64,000 nt of DNA from Prevotella sp. (GTDB lineage Bacteria; Bacteroidota; Bacteroidia; Bacteroidales; Bacteroidaceae), in contig JAGCDO010000049.1 of assembly GCA_017651265.1 (NCBI GenBank), positions 1-64,000 of the forward strand, written 5' to 3'. Positions 58,760 through 64,000 of the stretch are shown here, piece by piece. The first letter of the stretch is position 1. Each line of letters begins with the position of its first letter. The position numbers were made by a program, and so were the translations under genes. The notes under the pieces were generated by a model. It saw only the letters and a program-made list of their open reading frames with translations, made no database searches and had not been told where the DNA came from.

Positions 58760-60121
58760 TTACTTCCTGACCACTTCACGCTCAAAGAAGTCCAGGAAGA
58801 AGGGCCAGTTGGGACCAGCTTCATGACCACCATGATGCTGGCGATAGGTGAGGCGACCTTCCATCAGACCGTTGTCCATGCCGGGGAAGAGGTCGGTACC
58901 AACGCCTTTATAGCCAAGCAGCTCATATACAGGCGACGCCTTGGAGGCAGATATAAACGAACCTACCACATCCTGCCATTTATCACCGTTCCAGCTACCG
59001 GTGGAGATAAAACAGGCACGTGGGGCGCAGAGTGCGATCAACTCGTGTTGATCTACTGGCAGGTCGTTTTCTGTCATGGGATCGGTTCCGTATTTGATCA
59101 GGTTGCCGCATACCCAGTGGTACTCCTCATGTGAGACAATGTTTCCGATGCTCTCACCGCAGTCGCGACGCCAGCCTGCTGCGCCAGCCTTACCCGAAGA
59201 GGCGATGAATCCAGCTGCGACACGCTCGTCAAAGGCCATGGCCACGAGTGAGGCCTTGCCATAACGAGAAACACCTTCGATGGCGCACTTCGTAGCATCG
59301 AAGGTCTTGTCGGTTTCAAAATAGTCGATCAGACGGGATAATCCCCAACCCCAGGCACGCAGTGAGCCCCAGTCTGTTGGCTGACGATGCTCTCCCTTGT
59401 TGCAAAGACCGATAATGCCGTTGGTCAGTCCTGATCCAGCATCGGCCTGGATGGACGAGGGGTTGATGGTTGCGGCAGCCCAGCCACGTTCTATCACCAT
59501 CTGCTTCCATGATACGCCTCCGCCAAAGGTGCGGAGGGGATCACCGCCTCCGAATCCGAATTCGATGATCACGGGTATGTTCTGCTTTCCATTATCAGGA
59601 TATACCACATTGGCCTGAATCTCAACCTTGATGGAAGGATAGCTGGAGTTATCGACCGTACCTTTTAGATAACGTACTACCACGGGATTTCCTGCAAAGT
59701 CCTTCTTCTCCTCATTGGTGACTTCCCATGTTACGCCGGGTACATAGTTGGGAATACGGCCATAGACATTGTCCTCGAACAGTCTTACTATCTCCGGCCG
59801 ACGTACCTTATGCCACATCTTGGCGCTGGTGACCTTCTTGCCGCTTTCTGTAACGAGCGGATCAGGATAGAAAGGGTAGGGGTTTGCGATGAGCTCATCA
59901 TAGTTGGGGTGCTTGCTCACATCCTGACTGTTGGGCTGGCGACCTTCACGGGGCTGACCGACTCCCACTTTTGCGAGCATGTCGGCATAATCGGCGGCAG
60001 CAATCTTACGAAGACTGTCCTGGTTCGCGCGGTTCCCACCTCCGAACATGAACTGTGCGTTAGCTGTAAACGGGATGCAAGCCATAAGCATTGCCCCTAA
60101 GAAGAACTTGATAGTTTTCAT
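58760..60121 (-). CDS. Carbohydrate esterase family 15 (glucuronoyl esterase-like)
   Basis: 453 residues; signal peptide (MKTIKFFLGAMLMACIPFTA) and a hydrolase of the CE15 family. The serine motif is EGVSRYGKA (Ser near residue 285), matching the CE15 GxSRxGK with Val where fungal enzymes have a disulfide Cys. The acid-helper region MDNGLMEGRLT and the C-terminal HHGGHEAGPNW (catalytic His) follow. CE15 enzymes cut ester links between lignin and glucuronoxylan; in anaerobes of this group other sugar-acid esters are possible. No xylanase or PUL genes are next to it. It converges with the CotH gene with a 21-bp gap and has a promoter at 60176. Confidence 0.85.
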   Translation of the reverse strand: MKTIKFFLGAMLMACIPFTANAQFMFGGGNRANQDSLRKIAAADYADMLAKVGVGQPREGRQPNSQDVSKHPNYDELIANPYPFYPDPLVTESGKKVTSAKMWHKVRRPEIVRLFEDNVYGRIPNYVPGVTWEVTNEEKKDFAGNPVVVRYLKGTVDNSSYPSIKVEIQANVVYPDNGKQNIPVIIEFGFGGGDPLRTFGGGVSWKQMVIERGWAAATINPSSIQADAGSGLTNGIIGLCNKGEHRQPTDWGSLRAWGWGLSRLIDYFETDKTFDATKCAIEGVSRYGKASLVAMAFDERVAAGFIASSGKAGAAGWRRDCGESIGNIVSHEEYHWVCGNLIKYGTDPMTENDLPVDQHELIALCAPRACFISTGSWNGDKWQDVVGSFISASKASPVYELLGYKGVGTDLFPGMDNGLMEGRLTYRQHHGGHEAGPNWPFFLDFFEREVVRK

Positions 60122-60175
60122 GACTTTATAGTTTAATACTGTACAAAATAACTAATAATGATATCTATTTCTGTG

Positions 60176-60183
60176 CAAAGATA
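60176..60183 (-). promoter_or_regulatory. Promoter minus-7 box of the CE15 gene
   Basis: Minus strand TATCTTTG, 55 bp from the ATG at 60121. Confidence 0.7.
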
Positions 60184-60307
60184 GATAAAATCCCTCATAT
60201 AATGACTGGAATTATAAAAAATCGTATTATTTGGCAAATTCATATTAAATCCGACAATTTGTCAAACATAATCTGGGAATAATCGTCCAACATGTTCAAA
60301 AAAAGTG

Positions 60308-60315
60308 TATCTTTG
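60308..60315 (+). promoter_or_regulatory. Promoter minus-7 box of the beta-helix protein pair
   Basis: TATCTTTG, 26 bp before the ATG at 60341. Confidence 0.75.
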
Positions 60316-60340
60316 CAGCGAATTTCTAAAAACTACATTT

Positions 60341-60715
60341 ATGAAGAAACTACTTCTTTTTTTGATGCTCCTGTTAGGAACATTTACAGCTCATGCAGAG
60401 GATTACCCCTATCTGACCTTTGAGATGACCGATGGGGCGAGGGTATCTGTATTGTCATCGTCGCTAACCATTTCCATCTCAGGAACGACACTGAAAGCTG
60501 GTGATCAGTCGTTCACTGTTTCGAATCTGAGCAAGATGTACTTTTCCGATCATGACGAATCAACAGGCATCGAAACCCTCTGTGTTTCTGACTGGAATGA
60601 AATAACAGACATATACGACCTGAATGGTAAGAAGGTAACGAAAGACCAGATGCAGAAAGGCGTATATGTGGTACGCAGCATGAAAGGAACCTATAAAATG
60701 ACAGTGAACCCATGA
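60341..60715 (+). CDS. Small exported protein with sorting-domain-like tail
   Basis: 124 residues; signal peptide (MKKLLLFLMLLLGTFTAHAE), a beta-rich N-terminal module (YLTFEMTDGARVSVLSSSL, then LKAGDQSFTVSNLSKMYFSD) and a C-terminal IYDLNGKKVTKDQMQKGVYV, like the type A sorting domain of T9SS cargo. Its N-terminal module is similar in pattern to the N terminus of the next protein (KAFKLNDVNSIIV). The ATGA overlap (60712-60715) couples its translation to that of the carbohydrate-binding protein, so the two likely work as a pair. The longer frame from 60305 runs into the promoter and is rejected. Confidence 0.82.
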   Translation: MKKLLLFLMLLLGTFTAHAEDYPYLTFEMTDGARVSVLSSSLTISISGTTLKAGDQSFTVSNLSKMYFSDHDESTGIETLCVSDWNEITDIYDLNGKKVTKDQMQKGVYVVRSMKGTYKMTVNP

Positions 60716-62265
60716 AAAAGATACTGACTCTCTTTGCCGTAATGCTCGTTGTCCTCACGGCATCAGCTCAAACGCTGAACATAACGGTAGGTAATGTAAC
60801 CTATCAGTTCCCTGCTTCTCAAACTGGTGATATGACTTTCTCCGGTGGTAACACGGTAACCATTATGGGAAAGGCTTTCAAACTCAATGATGTGAATAGC
60901 ATCATCGTGGACAACACAGAAGTGACCGATGGTACTGTAGGTGTTGTTTATGAAGGTTCATCTGCCAAGGTGTTCGTGGCTGGTAACATCGCCCAATACA
61001 TAAACCCCTCCATCAGAGGTGCCCATGTTTCTATCGATCAGAGCAGTTCGCTGGAAGAGGAGGTTACCTATACACTATCGGGCTCATCATCCGACGGTGA
61101 GTTCTATGCAACGGGATACTATAAGTCAACTGTCGAACTGAACGGATTGACGTTGACCAACTCTTCTCCTGTCTATAGTGGTGCTGCCGTATGTATCCAG
61201 AACGGTAAGCGCATCAAGGTAAAAGTGATTACAGGTACCACGAATACGCTTGTGGATGCAGCCAACGGTTCGCAGAAGGGCTGTCTATACATTAAGGGAC
61301 ATGCCGAGTTTGCCCAGAAAGGTACGCTTAATGTGAAGGGTAATGTGAAACATGCCATCAAGACCGGTGAGTATTTCTCCATCAAGAATGCCACCATCAA
61401 CGTGACATCTGCTGTAGGCGACGGTATCTCGTGCAACGAATATTTCCTCATGGAAAGTGGCACCATCAACATCAGCGGTGTTGAGGATGACGGTATCCAG
61501 TGTGAGATCGATGGTGATAGCCCCACAGGTGAGACTACCGATCATGAAGATGAAGACAGTGGTAACATCTATATCAGTGGTGGTGACATCAATATTGCTT
61601 GCACTGCTGCATCTACAAATGGCATCAAGAGCGACGGCGCTATCACCATCAGCGATGGTAACATCAATGTTTCCTCAACGGGTAATAAGGGTGAGGGTGT
61701 TGAGTGTGAGAACTCTTTGAAGATCAGTGGTGGTCATGTTACCATCAATAGTTACGATGATGCCATCAACACTGGTCAGGACATCACCATCAGCGGCGGC
61801 TATGTCTTTGCCCGCTCTACTAACAACGACGGTATCGATGCCAACGGCGACTGTTACATCAAGGGCGGTGTGGTATATGCAATTGGTGGAGCTGAACCAG
61901 AGGTGGCTATCGATGCGAACAGCGAGGATCGTAAGAAACTCTACGTGCAAGGTGGTACAGTCATTGCTGTTGGTGGGATAGAGAAAGGAGCCAGCATCTC
62001 CGGTGGGACATGCATGAGCACTACTTCGTGGACTGCCAATAGCTGGCATGCACTGTATAGTGGCAGCAATCTTGCTTTGGCATTCCAAACTCCGAGCAAG
62101 CCGTCTGGTAGAGGTGGTAACCAGCAACTTGTTGTATATACCTCGTCCACTCCTTCGCTGCAGTCGGGTGTCTCCGTCAGTGGTGGTACAGCCTACTTCG
62201 GTGGTATGGCAAACGTCGGTGGTACAGTCAGTGGCGGTTCTTCAGTCAATCTGAACAACTGGTAA
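60712..62265 (+). CDS. Beta-helix carbohydrate-binding protein (Cthe_2159-like)
   Basis: 517 residues: signal peptide (MKKILTLFAVMLVVLTASAQ), an N-terminal module like that of the preceding protein, then a right-handed parallel beta-helix (about 95-450) with repeated ISGGDINI, ISDGNINV, ISGGHVTI rungs and Asp/Asn-rich loops (ANNDGIDANGD) fitting calcium-bound acidic-sugar binding of the Cthe_2159 type. The C-terminal part is Ser/Gly-rich. It should bind pectic or other acidic polysaccharides at the cell surface; no lyase motif is visible. No secretion tail is clear at its own C terminus, which raises the possibility that the small partner supplies it. Confidence 0.83.
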   Translation: MKKILTLFAVMLVVLTASAQTLNITVGNVTYQFPASQTGDMTFSGGNTVTIMGKAFKLNDVNSIIVDNTEVTDGTVGVVYEGSSAKVFVAGNIAQYINPSIRGAHVSIDQSSSLEEEVTYTLSGSSSDGEFYATGYYKSTVELNGLTLTNSSPVYSGAAVCIQNGKRIKVKVITGTTNTLVDAANGSQKGCLYIKGHAEFAQKGTLNVKGNVKHAIKTGEYFSIKNATINVTSAVGDGISCNEYFLMESGTINISGVEDDGIQCEIDGDSPTGETTDHEDEDSGNIYISGGDINIACTAASTNGIKSDGAITISDGNINVSSTGNKGEGVECENSLKISGGHVTINSYDDAINTGQDITISGGYVFARSTNNDGIDANGDCYIKGGVVYAIGGAEPEVAIDANSEDRKKLYVQGGTVIAVGGIEKGASISGGTCMSTTSWTANSWHALYSGSNLALAFQTPSKPSGRGGNQQLVVYTSSTPSLQSGVSVSGGTAYFGGMANVGGTVSGGSSVNLNNW

Positions 62266-62307
62266 GGTGACTGAACGACTATAGTATGTCGCTTAACACT
62301 TCTCTCT

Positions 62308-63477
62308 ATGCATATTGACAGACAAACCTTCGATGGGGTGCAAACCCCGGTATATGTACTGGAAGAGGAACTGCTGCGTAGGAACCTGCAACTGATTGCG
62401 GGTGTGGCAGAAGATGCAGGGGTGGAAATCATCCTGGCATACAAGGCGTATGCGCTGTGGAAGACCTTTCCTATCTTCCGGGAGTATATCCATGCCACTA
62501 CAGCCAGTTCGTTGTATGAGGCAAGACTGGCAGCAGAAGAGTTCGGGGAGAAGGCGCACACCTATTCGCCTGCCTATACCGATAAGGACTTTGATGAGAT
62601 CGTTCGCTGCTCCAGTCATCTTACCTTCAACTCGCTGTCGCAGTATGAACGTTTCCATGAACGTATAGCAGGAAAGTGCTCTATCGGACTGCGTATCAAC
62701 CCTGGCTATTCAGAGGTGGAAACGCTGCTCTATAACCCTTGTGCCCCAGGAACCCGCTTTGGCGTGCGTGCCGACAAGTTGCCGAAACAGCTGCCGAATG
62801 ATTTAGAGGGCTTCCATTGTCATTGTCATTGCGAAAGCGGAGCGGATGTGTTTGAACGCACGTTGGTGCATATTGAGGAACAGTTTTCGCCTTGGTTCGA
62901 ACAACTGAAATGGATCAACTTTGGTGGAGGGCATCTCATGACAAGGAAAGACTATGATGTGCCCCACCTTATTAATATATTAAAAGGATTCAAACAGCGT
63001 TATCCTCACCTGAAGGTCATCCTCGAACCAGGAAGCGCCTTTGCTTGGCAAACCGGTCCGCTGGTAGCTGAAGTGGTGGACATCGTGGAGGACCAGGGAA
63101 TCCGTACGGCCATCCTTAACGTCAGCTTCACTTGTCATATGCCCGACTGTCTTGAAATGCCTTACTATCCCGAGGTAAGAGGTGCTAAACATATAGATCC
63201 TTCTTGTCCTTCCTCCTTCCTCCTTCCTCTTTCCTCCATATACCGATTAGGTGGTAACAGTTGTCTCAGTGGTGACCATATGGGCCTATGGCAGTTCGAT
63301 CATGAATTGAGGGTTGGAGAGCGCATCATCTTCGAGGATATGCTGCACTATACCACCGTGAAGACCAATATGTTCAACGGCGTGCCTCATCCTGCCATTG
63401 CTTTCCTGCATGCCGACGGTGAGCTGGAAATGCTGAGGGAATACAGCTATGAGGATTATAAAAATCGCATGGATTGA
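62308..63477 (+). CDS. nspC: Carboxynorspermidine decarboxylase
   Basis: 389 residues, a PLP enzyme of the alanine racemase/LysA fold that makes norspermidine or spermidine from the carboxy form. PLP lysine is K46 in ILAYKAYALWK; FHCHCHCESGAD and ILEPGSAF line the cofactor and substrate site. Residues about 298-310 (SCPSSFLLPLSSI) between VRGA and YRLGGNSCLSGD come from four CTTCCTC-type heptamers and form an in-frame insert at a surface loop next to a catalytic segment. The partner carboxyspermidine dehydrogenase gene is not in the window. 42 bp after the beta-helix gene, no clear promoter. Confidence 0.92.
   Translation: MHIDRQTFDGVQTPVYVLEEELLRRNLQLIAGVAEDAGVEIILAYKAYALWKTFPIFREYIHATTASSLYEARLAAEEFGEKAHTYSPAYTDKDFDEIVRCSSHLTFNSLSQYERFHERIAGKCSIGLRINPGYSEVETLLYNPCAPGTRFGVRADKLPKQLPNDLEGFHCHCHCESGADVFERTLVHIEEQFSPWFEQLKWINFGGGHLMTRKDYDVPHLINILKGFKQRYPHLKVILEPGSAFAWQTGPLVAEVVDIVEDQGIRTAILNVSFTCHMPDCLEMPYYPEVRGAKHIDPSCPSSFLLPLSSIYRLGGNSCLSGDHMGLWQFDHELRVGERIIFEDMLHYTTVKTNMFNGVPHPAIAFLHADGELEMLREYSYEDYKNRMD
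63209..63236. repeat. CTTCCTC heptamers inside nspC
   Basis: CTTCCTC three times and TTTCCTC once, read in frame. The unit is the reverse complement of the GAGGAAG arms downstream of nqrF and greA, 22 kb away. Confidence 0.9.
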
Positions 63478-63496
63478 AAAAAAAGCGGAGAAAAGT

Positions 63497-63527
63497 TTTG
63501 GTGATTCAGGAAAATGTATTACCTTTG
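63497..63527 (+). promoter_or_regulatory. Promoter of the tRNA cluster
   Basis: TTTG at 63497-63500 and TACCTTTG at 63520-63527 with a 19-bp spacer, the best full match to the Bacteroidales consensus in the window. A short hairpin TTGTTC/GAACAA (63601-63615) abuts the first tRNA. Confidence 0.8.
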
Positions 63528-63615
63528 CATCCGCAATCGAGAGAGATATGCTTTAGACACGGTTCTTCGTGCTAACTGAATAGGTTCAGCCGAAAGCCGA
63601 TTGTTCGAAGAACAA

Positions 63616-63691
63616 GCGGAAATAGCTCAGTTGGTAGAGCACAACCTTGCCAAGGTTGGGGTCGCGGGTCCGAGTCCCGTTTTCCGCTCCA
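63616..63691 (+). tRNA. tRNA-Gly (GCC)
   Basis: Cloverleaf with acceptor GCGGAAA/TTTCCGC, anticodon loop TTGCCAA (anticodon GCC), T-arm GGGTCCGAGTCCC, discriminator T and an encoded CCA. First of at least four tRNAs. Confidence 0.96.
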
Positions 63692-63740
63692 CACATTCTG
63701 AATGACAACGAAGAATAAACATCGTTTGTTCGCGTGTTTG

Positions 63741-63822
63741 CCCAGGTGGCGGAATTGGTAGACGCGCACGTTTCAGGTGCGTGTGCCGCGAGGTGTGCAG
63801 GTTCGAGTCCTGTTCTGGGCAC
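63741..63822 (+). tRNA. tRNA-Leu (CAG)
   Basis: Class II tRNA with long variable arm; acceptor GCCCAGG/TCTGGGC, anticodon loop TTCAGGT (CAG), T-loop GTTCGAGTC. No CCA in the DNA. Confidence 0.95.
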
Positions 63823-63847
63823 TATGTCATTCAGAATGCTTTTTGTT

Positions 63848-63931
63848 GGAGAGGTGGCGGAATTGGTAGACGCGCTACTTTGAGGGGGTAGTGTCAAGTG
63901 CGACGTGGGAGTTCGAGTCTCCTCCTCTTCA
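63848..63931 (+). tRNA. tRNA-Leu (GAG)
   Basis: Class II tRNA; acceptor GGAGAGG/CCTCTTC with one G-T pair, anticodon loop TTGAGGG (GAG), long variable arm. No CCA in the DNA. Confidence 0.95.
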
Positions 63932-63949
63932 CTTTAGTCTGAAAAACAA

Positions 63950-64000
63950 GCGGAAATAGCTCAGTTGGTAGAGCACAACCTTGCCAAGGTTGGGGTCGCG
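63950..64000 (+). tRNA. tRNA-Gly (GCC), second copy, cut by the window end
   Basis: Identical to the first tRNA-Gly over all 51 visible bases, and preceded by a similar AACAAG. Confidence 0.9.

Noticed and set aside
63572-63897. Short minus-strand protein frames
   Set aside because: They are antisense to the tRNA genes; similar false proteins are common over tRNA clusters.

Overview
The window looks like chromosomal DNA of a Bacteroidales bacterium, most likely Prevotellaceae (Prevotella or a close relative). The evidence is a set of TAnnTTTG minus-7 promoter boxes, often about 20-23 bp downstream of a TTTG; few Shine-Dalgarno sites; a complete nqrABCDEF operon; both an ATP-type and a PPi-type phosphofructokinase; an S16 protein with the long Ala/Glu-rich tail seen in the phylum; type IX secretion-like C-terminal domains; and many SPI or SPII exported proteins with MKK starts. 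Identification is by protein-family recognition only; no database search was run. Layout: 1-2.5 kb, the end of a VapE/DUF3874 mobile-element protein, an AAA ATPase bracketed by 45-bp direct repeats, and a tiny lipoprotein. 2.8-11.7 kb, mtaB, a J-domain protein, rpsP and a surface-glycan group (four glycosyltransferases and a Wzx-like flippase). 11.8-14.9 kb, NhaD antiporter, pfkA, rubrerythrin. 15-20.7 kb, a minus-strand run (YgiQ, a small unknown, a golvesin/amidase-like lipoprotein, a PlsC-like acyltransferase, a small unknown). 20.9-29.8 kb, PPi-PFK, GH25 lysozyme, prmA, an aromatic-repeat exported protein, a FadL-like porin, a GHL10 hydrolase and a phosphoesterase. 30-34.7 kb, TamB. 34.9-40.7 kb, nqrABCDEF. 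40.8-47.7 kb, greA, a DKNYY protein, and a TPR / outer-membrane barrel / TlpA operon. 48-53.8 kb, an exported His-rich protein, a DUF3089 lipoprotein, an exonuclease, GNAT, LOG-family protein, ResB-CcsA and DUF1294. 54.3-63.5 kb, a membrane protein, a CotH/lamin-tail protein, a CE15 esterase, a beta-helix carbohydrate-binding protein with its partner, and nspC. The window ends in a tRNA Gly-Leu-Leu-Gly cluster. Functionally, the Nqr pump and NhaD point to sodium-based energetics, and the two PFKs to a dual ATP/PPi glycolytic step. Much of the rest builds or remodels the cell envelope (glycan synthesis, TamB, lysozyme, amidase-like, CE15, T9SS cargo). Two patterns stand out beyond the genes. 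First, three far-apart promoters, each for an exported protein of unknown role (24585, 47964, and the minus-strand gene starting at 42224), carry the same architecture: two TAGG direct repeats exactly 22 bp apart, the nearer one 36-37 bp upstream of the minus-7 box. This looks like an unrecognised regulon, possibly of a LytTR-type regulator. Second, runs of degenerate 7-bp (sometimes 8-bp) tandem repeats with different units but the same period occur just after stop codons, between convergent genes and, in frame, inside at least two proteins (ResB and NspC). They recall the heptameric STRRs of heterocystous cyanobacteria. Several other non-coding arrays (22-bp arrays at 41.4 and 54.2 kb, twin hairpins at 14.9 kb, 12-bp inverted arrays at 53.9-54.0 kb) have no explanation from the genes.
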